Origin: Ruegeria sp. TM1040
GTDB lineage: Bacteria > Pseudomonadota > Alphaproteobacteria > Rhodobacterales > Rhodobacteraceae
Direction of reading: 5' to 3'
Assembly: GCF_000014065.1 (NCBI RefSeq)
Contig: NC_008044.1
Coordinates: forward strand, 1,325,501 to 1,389,500
Length of the DNA: 64,000 nt
The position numbers were made by a program, and so were the translations under genes. The notes under the pieces are model-generated. The model saw only the letters and a list, made by a program, of their open reading frames with translations, ran no database searches and was not told where the DNA came from. Positions 1-9,856 of the stretch are shown here, piece after piece (the first letter of the stretch is position 1; every line of letters starts with the position of its first letter).

Positions 1-609
1 TCGGTGGCGGCTTTGACCCCGAAGTCAGAGCTCGAGGGCGACATGGGTGACAGCAACGTCGGCGTGCAGGCCCGCCTGATGAGTCAGGCGATGCGCAAGC
101 TCACCGGTTCCATCAGCCGCTCCAAATGCATGGTGATCTTTATCAACCAGATTCGCATGAAGATCGGCGTGATGTTCGGCTCGCCCGAGACCACCACCGG
201 CGGCAACGCGCTGAAGTTCTACTCCTCGGTGCGACTGGACATCCGCCGCATCGGGTCGATCAAGGACCGCGACGAGGTTGTCGGCAACGCCACCCGCGTG
301 AAGGTCGTCAAGAACAAGGTCGCACCGCCGTTCAAACAGGTGGAATTCGACATCATGTATGGCGAAGGCATCTCCAAGATGGGCGAATTGCTCGATCTGG
401 GTGTGGCCGCAGGCGTGGTCAACAAGTCCGGTGCCTGGTTCTCTTATGGGGACGAGCGGATCGGGCAGGGGCGCGAGAATGCCAAAGGGTATCTGCGCGA
501 AAACTCCCGCATCGCACTGGAGATCGAAGACAAGATCCGCGCTGCGCATGGGCTTGATTTCGACATGCCCCCCGAAGCGCAAGACGACGATGTTCTGTTT
601 GAAGGCTGA
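1..609 (+). CDS. recA: RecA recombinase, C-terminal part (cut by window edge)
   Basis: RecA forms ATP-dependent filaments on single-stranded DNA for recombination and triggers LexA cleavage. About 202 residues are visible, read in frame from base 1; the N-terminus with the Walker A motif lies outside the window. Seen directly: the FINQIR strand of the ATPase core, then the [13 protein letters not shown] segment of the L2 DNA-binding loop, then the C-terminal domain ending in an acidic tail ([11 protein letters not shown]) typical of RecA. The MOSC gene starts 3 nt after the stop, so the two may be co-transcribed. Confidence 0.97.
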   Translation, partial: SVAALTPKSELEGDMGDSNVGVQARLMSQAMRKLTGSISRSKCMVIFINQIRMKIGVMFGSPETTTGGNALKFYSSVRLDIRRIGSIKDRDEVVGNATRVKVVKNKVAPPFKQVEFDIMYGEGISKMGELLDLGVAAGVVNKSGAWFSYGDERIGQGRENAKGYLRENSRIALEIEDKIRAAHGLDFDMPPEAQDDDVLFEG

Positions 610-611
610 CG

Positions 612-1160
612 ATGCACGTCACCGCTGAGGAACTTGATGCGGCGCTGCCGCATGTGATGGCCGCCCCGAAGGATCGGGCGGCCATTTCCATGTTGTGCCT
701 GCGTCCCGGCTATAATCAGCGCCACTTTGTGGATGAGATTACTGTCACCCCCGAGGGCGGCATTCCCGGCGAACGCTGGTCGAGCCGACCTTGGCTGCAA
801 TTGGACGACGGCAGCGCCCATCCGGGCATTCAGGTCTGCATCCTGTCAAAGCGGGTGCTGGATCTGGTCTGGCGTCACCGGGAAGAGGTGCCCCATCCGG
901 GCGATACGTTTATCGTCGATATGGATCTGTCCGAAGAAAACCTCCCCGTGGGGCAGCTGCTGCAGGTGGGTAGCGCGCTGTTGCGGGTGTCGGATGTGTT
1001 CAACGATGGCTGCGTAAAGTGGAAAACCCGCTATGGTGTCGCGGCAAAGGATTGGGTGAACCGGCCAGAAAACCGCGCATTGCGGCTGCGCGGAATTCTC
1101 TGTTCCGTCGCGCAGGCTGGACGCTTTCAATCCGGGGATCTTATGATCAAAAAACAGTGA
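612..1160 (+). CDS. MOSC-domain protein
   Basis: A 182-residue protein resembling MOSC domains, the beta-barrel fold at the C-terminus of molybdenum-cofactor sulfurases, proposed to carry sulfur to metal centres. Supporting segments are GGIPGERW near residue 50, [12 protein letters not shown] near 116–127, a nearby Cys in the DGCVKW segment, and a closing [16 protein letters not shown] segment. It stands alone, without a cofactor-binding partner domain, so its substrate is unknown. It sits between recA and alaS. Family assignment is by motif reading and moderately sure. Confidence 0.7.
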   Translation: MHVTAEELDAALPHVMAAPKDRAAISMLCLRPGYNQRHFVDEITVTPEGGIPGERWSSRPWLQLDDGSAHPGIQVCILSKRVLDLVWRHREEVPHPGDTFIVDMDLSEENLPVGQLLQVGSALLRVSDVFNDGCVKWKTRYGVAAKDWVNRPENRALRLRGILCSVAQAGRFQSGDLMIKKQ

Positions 1161-1176
1161 CCAACCCCACTGTTTT
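1151..1176 (+). terminator. Hairpin after the MOSC gene
   Basis: A perfect 9-bp inverted repeat, AAAACAGTG (1151–1159) and CACTGTTTT (1168–1176), overlaps the MOSC stop codon. The descending arm ends in TTTT. The stem is A/T-rich at its base, so it is a modest intrinsic terminator separating the recA side from alaS. Confidence 0.55.
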
Positions 1177-1278
1177 CCTTGGGAATATGCGCCAGGCAAC
1201 TTGGGCGGTGGACAGCCCTGCATGGGCGCGATAAACCGCTTTGGACTGTTCCAATCACATCTAGAGAGCCGCGTTGAC

Positions 1279-3930
1279 ATGCCCAGCTTGAACGACATCC
1301 GGTCGACCTTTCTGAACTACTTTGCAAAGCAGGGCCATGAGGTCGTGGATTCCAGCCCGTTGGTTCCGCGCAATGACCCGACGCTCATGTTCACCAACTC
1401 CGGCATGGTGCAATTCAAAAATTGCTTCACCGGTGTGGACCGGCGTGACTATGTCCGCGCCACCACGGCGCAAAAATGTGTGCGTGCTGGCGGCAAGCAC
1501 AATGACCTCGACAATGTCGGCTATACTGCCCGCCATCACACGTTTTTCGAGATGCTCGGCAACTTCTCCTTTGGGGATTATTTCAAAAACGAGGCGATCC
1601 CCTTTGCTTGGGAGCTGATCACCGGCGAGTTTGATATTCCCAAGGATAAACTCTACACGACCGTCTATCACACAGACGACGAAGCCTTTGAAATCTGGAA
1701 GAAAGTAGGCGTCCCGGAGGAGCGGATCATTCGGATTGCGACCTCTGACAACTTCTGGCAGATGGGCGACACGGGCCCCTGTGGTCCCTGCACCGAGATT
1801 TTCTATGACCACGGCGATCACATCTGGGGTGGCCCTCCGGGCTCGCCCGAGGAAGATGGCGACCGGTTCATCGAAATCTGGAACCTTGTTTTTATGCAGA
1901 ACGAGCGCTTTGCGGATGGGTCCATGGTGGACCTCGACATGCAGTCGATCGACACCGGCATGGGGCTGGAGCGGATTGCGGCTCTCTTGCAGGGCACCCA
2001 TGACAACTATGAGACCGATCTTTTCAAATATCTCATCGAGGCCTCGGCCACGGTGACCAAGAGCGAGCCCTATGGTGACCAGAACGTGCATCACCGCGTC
2101 ATCGCCGACCACTTGCGGTCCTGTTCCTTCCTGATTGCCGAAGGTGTGCTGCCCTCCAACGAGGGACGGGGCTATGTGCTCCGCCGCATCATGCGTCGCG
2201 CGATGCGCCATGCCTCTCTCTTGGGGGCAACCGATCCGGTGATGCACAAGCTGGTGCCCGCGCTCGTGAGCCAGATGGGAGCGGCCTATCCGGAACTGGG
2301 GCAGGGGCAGGCGCTCATTGAAGAGACCTTCGAGCAGGAAGAAACCCGTTTTCTCAAGACCTTGGATCGCGGCCTTAAGCTCCTGGACGATGCGTCCGGT
2401 GATCTAGAAAAAGGCGATGTCCTGCCGGGCGAGACGGCCTTCAAGCTCTATGATACCTTCGGTTTCCCGCTCGACCTCACTCAGGATGCGCTGCGCGCGA
2501 AGGGCATCGAGGTGGACACCGACGGCTTTGACGCCGCGATGAAAGCCCAGAAAGAGCAGTCGCGCGCCGGCGGCATTGGTCTGGGCGATGCGACCGATGT
2601 CAAAGTCTACTTTGATATCGTCGACGCCGAGGGCACGACCGAATTCCTTGGCTATGAGACGGAAAAAGCCGAGGGGCAGATCGTGGCGCTGGTCAAGGAC
2701 GGCGCCAGGGTCGACAGTGCCAAAGCGGGCGAGAGCGTTCAGATCATCCTGAACCAGACACCTTTTTATGGCGAGAGCGGTGGCCAGGTTGGCGACAGCG
2801 GTATGCTCACGGTTGAGGGCGGCGCTGCGCGGATCACCGACACCAAGAAGGTCGAAGGCCTGTTCCTTCACATCGCAGAAGTCACCGAGGGCGAGATCGC
2901 TGTCGGCAGCGGTGCAGCGATGGAAGTCGACCACGTCCGCCGCAGCCAGATCCGGGCGAACCACTCTGCCACCCACCTGCTGCACGAGGCGCTGCGCAAT
3001 GCGCTTGGCGATCACGTTGCCCAGAAAGGCTCGCTCAACGCCGCAGATCGTCTGCGCTTTGACTTTAGTCACAACAAGGCGGTAAGCGCAGAGGACTTGT
3101 CGAAGATCTCCGCAGAAGTGAATGATTTCATTCGCCAAAACTCGGCCGTCAGCACCCGCATCATGACGCCCGATGATGCCCGCGCCCTGGGCGCTCAGGC
3201 GCTCTTTGGTGAGAAATACGGCGAAGAGGTTCGCGTTGTCTCCATGGGGCGCGCACCGACTGGCAAGGGTGCGGATGGCGAAACCTACTCCATCGAACTC
3301 TGCGGCGGCACCCATGTGAAACAGACTGGTGACATTGGCACCTTTGTGATCTTGGGTGACAGCGCATCCTCGGCTGGCGTGCGCCGGATCGAGGCGCTCA
3401 CGGGCGCGGCCGCTTTTGCGCATCTGGAACGCGAAGCCGGGCGGATGGCGGAGGTTGCCGCCTCGCTCAAGGCACAGCCTGCGGATGTGATGGAACGGCT
3501 GAAGGCGCTTATGGACGAGCGCAAGGCCCTGCAGAACGAGATTGCGACCCTCAAGCAGCAGATCGCCATGGGCGGCGGCGCCGGTGGCGGTGCTGAAGCC
3601 AAAGAGATCGGCGGCAAGACCTTTCTCGGTCAGGCGCTGCAGGGAGTCTCGGGCAAGGATCTGCGTGGGCTGATAGATGCGCATAAGCAGAAAATCGGCT
3701 CTGGCGTGATCCTGCTGATTGCCGAGGATGACGGCAAGGTCGCCGTTGCTGCCGGGGTCACCGATGATCTGACCGGCGAAATTTCTGCTGTGGATGTGCT
3801 CAAGGCGGCTGTGCCAGCTGTGGGCGGCAAAGGGGGCGGTGGTCGTCCCGACATGGCGCAGGGCGGCGGTAAGGATTTCTCCGGCGCCGACGAGGCCATC
3901 AAGGCTGCCGAAGCTCTTTTGAAAGGATAA
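1279..3930 (+). CDS. alaS: Alanyl-tRNA synthetase
   Basis: Charges tRNA-Ala with alanine in the cytoplasm and clears mischarged Ser and Gly. The 883-residue length is normal. The N-terminal class II aminoacylation core begins with the typical [16 protein letters not shown] and [15 protein letters not shown] segments. The editing domain shows HSATH at about 562–566, and its metal-binding partner CGGTHV starts at about 675. A Gly-rich C-Ala domain closes the protein. The start is ATG 1279 because family homology begins exactly there; the in-frame extension back to 1201 does not look like AlaS. A DUF1330 gene follows 6 nt later. Confidence 0.98.
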   Translation: MPSLNDIRSTFLNYFAKQGHEVVDSSPLVPRNDPTLMFTNSGMVQFKNCFTGVDRRDYVRATTAQKCVRAGGKHNDLDNVGYTARHHTFFEMLGNFSFGDYFKNEAIPFAWELITGEFDIPKDKLYTTVYHTDDEAFEIWKKVGVPEERIIRIATSDNFWQMGDTGPCGPCTEIFYDHGDHIWGGPPGSPEEDGDRFIEIWNLVFMQNERFADGSMVDLDMQSIDTGMGLERIAALLQGTHDNYETDLFKYLIEASATVTKSEPYGDQNVHHRVIADHLRSCSFLIAEGVLPSNEGRGYVLRRIMRRAMRHASLLGATDPVMHKLVPALVSQMGAAYPELGQGQALIEETFEQEETRFLKTLDRGLKLLDDASGDLEKGDVLPGETAFKLYDTFGFPLDLTQDALRAKGIEVDTDGFDAAMKAQKEQSRAGGIGLGDATDVKVYFDIVDAEGTTEFLGYETEKAEGQIVALVKDGARVDSAKAGESVQIILNQTPFYGESGGQVGDSGMLTVEGGAARITDTKKVEGLFLHIAEVTEGEIAVGSGAAMEVDHVRRSQIRANHSATHLLHEALRNALGDHVAQKGSLNAADRLRFDFSHNKAVSAEDLSKISAEVNDFIRQNSAVSTRIMTPDDARALGAQALFGEKYGEEVRVVSMGRAPTGKGADGETYSIELCGGTHVKQTGDIGTFVILGDSASSAGVRRIEALTGAAAFAHLEREAGRMAEVAASLKAQPADVMERLKALMDERKALQNEIATLKQQIAMGGGAGGGAEAKEIGGKTFLGQALQGVSGKDLRGLIDAHKQKIGSGVILLIAEDDGKVAVAAGVTDDLTGEISAVDVLKAAVPAVGGKGGGGRPDMAQGGGKDFSGADEAIKAAEALLKG

Positions 3931-3936
3931 GACATC

Positions 3937-4224
3937 ATGCCAGCTCTTTGGATTGCTCATGTAACCGTCACCGATGCCGACGCGTATGGAAAATACGCCG
4001 AGCTTGCCGGGCCAGCGATTGCGAAACATGGCGGAGAGTTCATCGCCCGGGGAGGCCGCTTTGTGCAGCTCGAGGGCAAGGAGCGTCCGCGCAATGTGGT
4101 TGCAAAGTTCCCCAGCGTTGAGGCCGCAGTCGACTGCTACAACAGCCCTGAATACCAAGAGGCGCTGAGCCACGCACGCGATGCATCCGAACGTGAGCTG
4201 ATGGTTGTCGAAACCAGCGCCTGA
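3937..4224 (+). CDS. DUF1330 family protein
   Basis: A 95-residue single-domain protein of the DUF1330 group, small ferredoxin-fold (dimeric alpha-beta barrel) proteins of unknown function. Typical features are the opening LWIAHVTVTDADAYGKYAE segment, the GGEFIARGG turn and the FPSVEAAVDCYNSPEYQ segment near residues 65–80. It starts 6 nt after alaS and is followed by a strong terminator, so it is probably the last gene of the alaS transcript. No catalytic role can be assigned from sequence. Confidence 0.88.
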   Translation: MPALWIAHVTVTDADAYGKYAELAGPAIAKHGGEFIARGGRFVQLEGKERPRNVVAKFPSVEAAVDCYNSPEYQEALSHARDASERELMVVETSA

Positions 4225-4253
4225 GGCGTAAAACCTGTGCAAAACAGAAGATT

Positions 4254-4281
4254 GGGCTGCGCGTTTCGCGTGGCCCTTTTT
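4254..4281 (+). terminator. Intrinsic terminator of alaS–DUF1330
   Basis: A 10-bp stem (4254–4263 with 4267–4276, two G-U pairs) around a TTT loop is followed directly by five T. This is a standard Rho-independent terminator for the + strand. Confidence 0.85.
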
Positions 4282-4343
4282 CGTGATTAACAGCACCTTG
4301 ACGTCTGGGTGAGAGAATAGCCAGACGAGTTGAGGAGAACATC

Positions 4344-5120
4344 ATGTGCCGTTGGGCCGCCTATATTGGTCCCCCCGTCCATCTGGACGAAGTCGTGTGC
4401 AAGCCCGAGCATTCGCTGGTCGCGCAATCTGTCCACGCCTTTGAGTGTAAAACACAAACCAATGCCGACGGATTTGGGATCGCCTGGTATGACAGCCGCG
4501 AGGAACCGGGGCTTTATCGCGACACCCACCCGGCCTGGTCCGATCCGAACCTGAAGTCGATCACCCATCAGGTGCGCTCCGGGTTGTTTCTGGCGCATGT
4601 GCGCGCCTCAACCGGAACCGCGACCAGTCGCAATAACTGTCATCCCTTCACCCATGGGTGCTGGTCCTTCATGCACAACGGTCAGGTGGGCGGGTTTGAA
4701 AACTTTCGCCGTCGCGCCGATATGATAATCCCGGATGAGCTTTATTCTGCGCGAAAGGGGGCGACGGATAGCGAAGCGCTGTTCCTGATCGCCATAGCGG
4801 AAGGGCTCTACGAGGACCCCAAGGGCGCCATGCAGCGCGCAGTCGGCAGGCTGGAGGCGTTGAGCAGAGAGTTTGGTCACACACCCCACATGCGGATTGG
4901 CGCGGCCTTCAGCTGCGGCGGCGCTCTCTATGCGGTGCGCTATGCCTCGGATCACCTCGCACCCACGGTCTACAGCAGCAAAAGCGCAGATGGCACCGGG
5001 CGGCTCGTGGTGTCCGAGCCCCTCCACAAAGGCGAATGCTGGGAAGCAGTTCCCGCAGGATCTTTCTGCCGTTTCACGGCTGATGACACGGAGATCGAGG
5101 ACTTTGTCCCTCAATTCTGA
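4344..5120 (+). CDS. Class II glutamine amidotransferase (YafJ/EgtC-like)
   Basis: A 258-residue stand-alone Ntn-type glutaminase. The start ATG 4344 is followed at once by TGC, placing the catalytic Cys at residue 2 (MCRW), as this family requires; a GAGGAGA ribosome site precedes it. Other conserved parts are NADGFGIAWY near residue 46, LAHVRAST with the glutamine-binding Arg near 90, and FMHNGQV with the Asn-Gly oxyanion pair near 112. The partner or acceptor substrate is unknown; relatives include YafJ and the ergothioneine enzyme EgtC, but no ergothioneine genes are nearby. Confidence 0.9.
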   Translation: MCRWAAYIGPPVHLDEVVCKPEHSLVAQSVHAFECKTQTNADGFGIAWYDSREEPGLYRDTHPAWSDPNLKSITHQVRSGLFLAHVRASTGTATSRNNCHPFTHGCWSFMHNGQVGGFENFRRRADMIIPDELYSARKGATDSEALFLIAIAEGLYEDPKGAMQRAVGRLEALSREFGHTPHMRIGAAFSCGGALYAVRYASDHLAPTVYSSKSADGTGRLVVSEPLHKGECWEAVPAGSFCRFTADDTEIEDFVPQF

Positions 5121-5137
5121 TACCAAGCGCTCAAATG

Positions 5138-5169
5138 AAAAGGCCCGGTCAGTTTTGACCGGGCCTTTT
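5138..5169. terminator. Bidirectional terminator between the amidotransferase and typA
   Basis: A perfect 14-bp inverted repeat (5138–5151 with 5156–5169) has A-rich and T-rich ends and a GTTT loop. It lies between two convergent genes and can serve both strands. Confidence 0.92.
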
Positions 5170-5188
5170 TGCATTTCTGAGGGGGCGA

Positions 5189-7009
5189 TCAGCTGTTCGC
5201 CTTGGCCATCCGCTTGCGCTCATGCGGATCGAGGTAGCGCTTGCGCAGACGCACGGAGTTCGGCGTCACTTCGACCAGCTCGTCGTCGTTGATATAGGCA
5301 ATCGCCTCTTCCAGCGAGAGCGTGACGGGCGTGGTCAGGCGCACGGCGTCATCAGAGCCAGAGGCCCGCACGTTGGTGAGCTTCTTTCCCTTGAGCGGGT
5401 TCACCTCGAGATCATTGTCGCGGCTGTGCTCGCCAATGATCATGCCGGTGTAGACGTCGGCTTGTGCGCCGATAAACATCTTGCCACGCTCTTCGAGGTT
5501 CCACAGCGCATAGGCCACGGATTGACCGTTCTCCATTGAGATCAGCACGCCCGCGCGACGGCCCGGGATGGCGCCCTTGTGCGGGGTCCAGCCGTGGAAC
5601 ACGCGGTTCAGAACACCGGTGCCGCGGGTGTCGGTGAGGAATTCACCGTGATACCCGATGAGGCCACGTGACGGGACATGGGCGATGATGCGGGTCTTGC
5701 CTGCACCGGCGGGCTTCATCTCTACGAGCTCGCCCTTGCGGTTGCCGGTGAGCTTTTCGATCACCACGCCGGAGTATTCGTCATCCACGTCAATGGTGGC
5801 TTCCTCGACCGGCTCCATGCGCTGACCGTTCTCTTCTTTGAACAGAACCTGCGGGCGCGAAATAGAGAGTTCAAAGCCCTCGCGGCGCATGTTCTCGATG
5901 AGAACGCCCATCTGCAATTCGCCACGACCTGCGACCTCAAAGGCCTCACCGCCGGGGGTGTCGGTGACCTCGATGGCGACATTGAGCTCGGCCTCTTTCA
6001 GGAGGCGATCCCGGATCACGCGCGACTGGACTTTCTTGCCATCACGACCCGCCAGAGGGCTGTCGTTGATGCCAAAGGTCACGGTGATCGTCGGCGGATC
6101 GATCGGCTGGGCGGGCAGGGCTTCGGTAACGGAGGTGTCCACAAGCGAATCCGCAACGGTGGCCTTTGCCATGCCGGCGATGGTCACGATGTCGCCAGCT
6201 TCGGCGAGATCGATCGGCTGCTGGGCCAGACCACGGAACGCGAGGATCTTGGTGGCACGGAAGTTCTCGATCAACTCGCCCTCACGAGTCAGCGCCTTTA
6301 GGCTGTCGCCCACCTTGAGCGTGCCGCTTTCCACACGTCCGGTCAGGATGCGGCCCATGAAAGGGTCGGAGCCGAGCGTGGTTGCGAGCATGCGGAAGGG
6401 TTCATCCTTCTGCGCGATCTGCTTGGGCGCGGGGACGTGCTTTACGATGAGGTCAAACAGCGCCGAGAGATCCTTGCGCGGACCATCCAGTTCCATATCG
6501 GCCCAGCCGGAGCGGCCGGACGCATACATGGAGGGGAAGTCGAGCTGATCGTCGTCCGCACCGAGGTTTGCAAACAAGTCAAAACACTCGTCGAGCGCGC
6601 GGTCGGGCTCGGCATCGGGCTTGTCGACCTTGTTCAGCACAACGATCGGGCGAAGGCCCAGCGCAAGCGCTTTCGAGGTCACGAATTTGGTCTGCGGCAT
6701 CGGGCCTTCGGCGGCGTCCACAAGCAGAACAACACCGTCCACCATGGAGAGGATGCGTTCTACTTCGCCACCAAAGTCGGCGTGGCCGGGGGTGTCGACG
6801 ATGTTGATCCGCGTGCCGTTCCATTCTACCGAGGTGGCTTTGGCCAGGATGGTGATGCCGCGCTCGCGTTCCAGATCGTTGGAGTCCATGGCGCGTTCAG
6901 CCACGGCCTGGTTTTCGCGAAAGGCGCCGGATTGTTTCAGAAGCTCGTCAACCAGAGTGGTTTTGCCGTGGTCAACGTGCGCGATGATCGCAATATTGCG
7001 CAGGTCCAT
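5189..7009 (-). CDS. typA: Ribosome-associated GTPase TypA/BipA
   Basis: A translational GTPase of the EF-G family that acts on the ribosome during stress, cold and 50S assembly. The 606-residue length is normal. The G1 motif AHVDHGKTT starts around residue 9, [11 protein letters not shown] is G3, and NKVDKPDA is G4. The later EF-G-like domains and the TypA-specific C-terminus follow, ending in basic residues. The start is placed at ATG 7009 because the family begins [11 protein letters not shown]; the reading frame continues upstream to 7090 but that stretch is not TypA-like. Single gene between two convergently placed neighbours. Confidence 0.97.
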   Translation of the reverse strand: MDLRNIAIIAHVDHGKTTLVDELLKQSGAFRENQAVAERAMDSNDLERERGITILAKATSVEWNGTRINIVDTPGHADFGGEVERILSMVDGVVLLVDAAEGPMPQTKFVTSKALALGLRPIVVLNKVDKPDAEPDRALDECFDLFANLGADDDQLDFPSMYASGRSGWADMELDGPRKDLSALFDLIVKHVPAPKQIAQKDEPFRMLATTLGSDPFMGRILTGRVESGTLKVGDSLKALTREGELIENFRATKILAFRGLAQQPIDLAEAGDIVTIAGMAKATVADSLVDTSVTEALPAQPIDPPTITVTFGINDSPLAGRDGKKVQSRVIRDRLLKEAELNVAIEVTDTPGGEAFEVAGRGELQMGVLIENMRREGFELSISRPQVLFKEENGQRMEPVEEATIDVDDEYSGVVIEKLTGNRKGELVEMKPAGAGKTRIIAHVPSRGLIGYHGEFLTDTRGTGVLNRVFHGWTPHKGAIPGRRAGVLISMENGQSVAYALWNLEERGKMFIGAQADVYTGMIIGEHSRDNDLEVNPLKGKKLTNVRASGSDDAVRLTTPVTLSLEEAIAYINDDELVEVTPNSVRLRKRYLDPHERKRMAKANS

Positions 7010-7135
7010 GAGGTATGCCTTTGATTGGGGTTGCCGGGCGCATACCGCGATAAAGCCCCCATGGCTAGTGCAAAAGAGGGACAAAGCCACAACTGTCGCC
7101 GCACTGCCGCGTGATCCTGGTCTTTGCGGCGGGTA

Positions 7136-7465
7136 TCAGTGGCCAGAGCTGCTGGAGAACAGGTGGATCACCAGAATGCCTGTGATGATCAACGCCATTC
7201 CCGCAATTGCAGGCAGATCAATGCGTTGGCCAAAGACAAGAAAGCCGATGGTGGCGATCAGGACAATCCCGAGCCCGGACCAGATCGCATACACGATCCC
7301 CACTGGCATCACCTTGAGCGTGAGGCTCATCAGAAAGAAAGACAGGCCGTAAGCAACGACAACAATCACAGACGGCAGCAGCCGGGTGAATTGCTGGCTC
7401 GCCTGAAGTGCGGTTGTCCCAATGGTTTCGGCCAAAACGGCGGCCATCAGGTAAAGATAATGCAT
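7136..7465 (-). CDS. Small multidrug resistance (SMR) efflux protein
   Basis: A 109-residue inner-membrane protein with four hydrophobic helices, the EmrE/QacE/SugE family that exchanges protons for lipophilic cations or guanidinium. The essential membrane-embedded Glu is at residue 13 ([10 protein letters not shown]), and helix 3 has the family segment [14 protein letters not shown]. Sequence alone does not separate drug exporters from guanidinium exporters. No clear guanidine riboswitch was seen upstream. Confidence 0.92.
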   Translation of the reverse strand: MHYLYLMAAVLAETIGTTALQASQQFTRLLPSVIVVVAYGLSFFLMSLTLKVMPVGIVYAIWSGLGIVLIATIGFLVFGQRIDLPAIAGMALIITGILVIHLFSSSSGH

Positions 7466-7605
7466 GGCATGTCCTCATCGGTCCTGAGAGTCCCACCTCA
7501 AGCGGGCAGGGCATGCTCCCCTCAAATCCTGCCATGCGCGCCGACGCAAGAGGGGAAATGCAGGCGCGCCCATCGATTGAGCCGTGCGCGCCGGGTTCTT
7601 AGCCT

Positions 7606-8772
7606 TCAGAGGCGGCCTTGTGCCGTAAACCAGGGCAACAGAAGCGCACGCACATGGTCCCAGACCTTCGGTGCGCCCCGCGCAATTTTCACGCCCACGC
7701 GGGTTTCCAGCTGCGGTAGGGTGACATCATAGGCCACCCAGCTGCCACCGCCGGTGGCAATATTCAACAAGACCGGCTGCACGCGGTCGATGGATTTGGC
7801 AAAGACCGCATCCGCGCTCTGGGCGGCTTCGAATTCCTGCCAGATCATGAGGCAGTCCTTGGCCTGCGCGTCCGGCAACAGCCCAAAGATCCGCTCTGCG
7901 GCGGCTTTCTCAGTCTCTTCGATCTGGCGCAGCGCGGCGGCGTCCAGATTGGAGTGAATGGGCACATCGCCGGCGTCAATCTCGACCAGATCGTGCAGTA
8001 GCAGCATCTTGAGAACGCGCGAGACGTCGACTTCCGACAGGCTATGCGGAGCGAGGATCCAGCCATAGAGCATGATGTGCCAGCTGTGTTCTGCCGAGTT
8101 TTCATATCGGGTGCCGGAGGCAATCCGCGAGGCGCGTAGAACCGACTTCAACCGGTCAGCTTCGGACAGAAACGCGAGCCGTGCTGCAAAGTCCGGATCG
8201 CTGACGGTCTGACCGTCAATGAGGCTGCATGCTGCTGCATAAGCCTCGGGAAACCGCTCTCGAAGAGAGGTGGCGCGACCGGTGGTCAGGTTTTCGCGTA
8301 CCACCCGAAGGTGATCGGCGGGAGGCGAAACAGCGCAAAGCGTCTGGAAGATCGGCTGGCAGTAGTCCAGCGATTTTGCAAAGCGCGCATCTGCTGTATG
8401 CGCCGCTTCAAATTCCTGCCAGAGCGCCTGCAGCCGGTGGCCCTGCGCTTCTGGAAGCAGTCCGAATATCCGTCGCTGCGCGCGGTCTTCGGCTTGTGCC
8501 ACCGCCTCCCAGTCTGTTGGCTCATCAATCGGATGATCGCCAACGTCGATCTCCACGATGTCATGCAGCAAGAGCATCTCGATGACACGGGTTATGGACA
8601 CGTCGGAGGGCGCATAGGGGGCAAACACCAGCGCATAGAGCGCCAGATGCCAGCTGTGCTCGGCCGAATTTTCTACCCGGCTGCCGTCCAGCAGAAGGTT
8701 CTGCCGTTCCACCTCGCGCAGCCTTTCGATTTCAGTGAGGAATTCGAATTGCTGCTCAAGATCTGTGGTCAT
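7606..8772 (-). CDS. Tandem HD-domain phosphohydrolase (YfbR/HDDC2-like, duplicated)
   Basis: A 388-residue protein made of two copies of one HD domain. Copy 1 has NSAEHSWH (metal His about 39), LLLHDIVEIDVGD (His70-Asp71) and a distal Asp near 136. Copy 2 repeats these as NSAEHSWH (His about 229), LLLHDLVEIDAGD (His260-Asp261) and Asp near 329. The spacing between copies is about 190 residues and all metal ligands are kept in both. The single-domain relatives YfbR and HDDC2 are metal-dependent 5'-deoxynucleotidases of about 190–200 residues; that activity is inferred here. The start overlaps the upstream 82-aa gene by 4 nt, indicating an operon. Confidence 0.85.
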   Translation of the reverse strand: MTTDLEQQFEFLTEIERLREVERQNLLLDGSRVENSAEHSWHLALYALVFAPYAPSDVSITRVIEMLLLHDIVEIDVGDHPIDEPTDWEAVAQAEDRAQRRIFGLLPEAQGHRLQALWQEFEAAHTADARFAKSLDYCQPIFQTLCAVSPPADHLRVVRENLTTGRATSLRERFPEAYAAACSLIDGQTVSDPDFAARLAFLSEADRLKSVLRASRIASGTRYENSAEHSWHIMLYGWILAPHSLSEVDVSRVLKMLLLHDLVEIDAGDVPIHSNLDAAALRQIEETEKAAAERIFGLLPDAQAKDCLMIWQEFEAAQSADAVFAKSIDRVQPVLLNIATGGGSWVAYDVTLPQLETRVGVKIARGAPKVWDHVRALLLPWFTAQGRL

Positions 8773-9017
8773 TGGTGTTTTTTGGCCTCTGCCTCGAGTG
8801 CAGCCTTGGCGGCCTCCAGGCGTTTGCTGAGAAAATCACGGGCCTTGCGCTCGGCAAGACGAATGCGAACCTCTGTCAGAAAGGCTTCTTCAAGAGATTG
8901 GGAGGCCGCCCCGAGCACCTGGGCGATCTCCATGTAGATGCGATCTTCGCCGAGCGCATCTTGGACCTTGAGGGTGTCCTCCGCCAGCTTTGCAGCCAGT
9001 GTGTCCAGCGTCCCCAT
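8769..9017 (-). CDS. Small helical protein of unknown function
   Basis: An 82-residue charged, Ala/Glu/Lys-rich protein that should be largely alpha-helical. It has no signal peptide, no membrane segment and no cysteine. I do not recognise the family. It is coupled on both sides, overlapping the downstream HD gene by 4 nt and sharing one base with the end of the upstream hydrolase, so it is probably co-translated with them. Confidence 0.75.
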   Translation of the reverse strand: MGTLDTLAAKLAEDTLKVQDALGEDRIYMEIAQVLGAASQSLEEAFLTEVRIRLAERKARDFLSKRLEAAKAALEAEAKKHQ

Positions 9018-9670
9018 CAGCGGGTGTTCTCTGTCAGGCGTCGCTTCACATAATCGGTCACGCTGCCGATCATCGTGTCCATATGCGGCTCCTGGAAGAA
9101 ATGATCCGCGCCTTCGACTTCTTCGTGGGTGATGGTGATGCCCTTCTGCTCGTGCAGCTTGTTCACCAGCCCCACGGTGTCCGCAGGCGGCGCCACGCGG
9201 TCGGCGGTGCCGTTGATGATCAGACCAGAAGACGGGCAGGGCGCCAGGAAGGAGAAATCATACATATTGGCAGGCGGCGCGACAGAGATAAATCCGGTGA
9301 TCTCCGGACGGCGCATCAGCAGCTGCATGCCGATCCAGGCCCCAAAGGAGAATCCCGCAACCCAGCAGTGCTTGGAGTTGTTGTTCATCGACTGCAGATA
9401 ATCCAGCGCGGAGGCGGCATCCGAGAGTTCGCCCACCCCTTGATCATATTCGCCTTGCGAGCGACCCACACCACGGAAATTGAACCGCAAAACGGTAAAG
9501 CCCATGTTGTAGAAGGCATAATGGAGGTTGTAGACCACCTTGTTGTTCATTGTGCCGCCGAACTGCGGATGCGGGTGCAACACGATCGCGATCGGCGCAT
9601 CCTTTTCCTTTTGCGGGTGATAACGGCCTTCCAGGCGTCCTTCGGGTCCGGGGAAAATGACCTCAGGCAT
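9017..9670 (-). CDS. Alpha/beta hydrolase
   Basis: A 217-residue cytoplasmic alpha/beta hydrolase of the short, lid-poor type. The oxyanion-side motif HPHPQFGG is near residue 32, RFNFRGVGRSQG near 63, and the nucleophile elbow GFSFGA puts Ser near 108. The acid Asp lies in NGTADRVAPP and the catalytic His in EGADHFF near 190. The substrate is unknown; similar proteins are annotated only as hydrolases. First gene of the three-gene - strand cluster with the small helical protein and the tandem HD protein. Confidence 0.88.
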   Translation of the reverse strand: MPEVIFPGPEGRLEGRYHPQKEKDAPIAIVLHPHPQFGGTMNNKVVYNLHYAFYNMGFTVLRFNFRGVGRSQGEYDQGVGELSDAASALDYLQSMNNNSKHCWVAGFSFGAWIGMQLLMRRPEITGFISVAPPANMYDFSFLAPCPSSGLIINGTADRVAPPADTVGLVNKLHEQKGITITHEEVEGADHFFQEPHMDTMIGSVTDYVKRRLTENTR

Positions 9671-9720
9671 GGGTGGGTTAATCCTACTCTGCTTCTTGGC
9701 GAGGTGGCGGAGACAAATAC

Positions 9721-9749
9721 TTGACGAATTTTATCCGGCACCTTAGAAC
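9721..9749 (+). promoter_or_regulatory. Predicted sigma-70-type promoter of iscR
   Basis: TTGACG (9721–9726) and TAGAAC (9744–9749) are separated by exactly 17 nt, fitting -35 and -10 elements (5/6 and 4/6 to consensus). The iscR start codon is about 100 nt downstream. Confidence 0.55.
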
Positions 9750-9757
9750 TGTTCTAA
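9743..9757. promoter_or_regulatory. Palindromic operator overlapping the iscR -10 element
   Basis: A perfect 15-bp palindrome, TTAGAAC-T-GTTCTAA. It covers the predicted -10 box, so a bound dimer would block polymerase. The most likely ligand is the IscR/Rrf2 protein encoded immediately downstream (autoregulation); an iron regulator is the alternative. Regulator identity is inferred. Confidence 0.65.
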
Positions 9758-9856
9758 AGAGGCGCAGGTGAAGGACCGGCACCCTGTCAAGCTGAGATAC
9801 GCATTGGCAGGGCTATCGTCAATCATTTGCTGCTTTTTCGACAAAAGGGTTGGCAG

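Noticed and set aside
2404-4296. Long - strand reading frame opposite alaS and the DUF1330 gene
   Set aside because: It is a 630-codon shadow of the GC-rich alaS coding strand; the protein has no recognisable family and alaS itself is unmistakable.
7466-7605. Possible guanidine riboswitch before the SMR gene
   Set aside because: The leader has no paired ACGR-loop hairpins or other guanidine-aptamer core that I could find.
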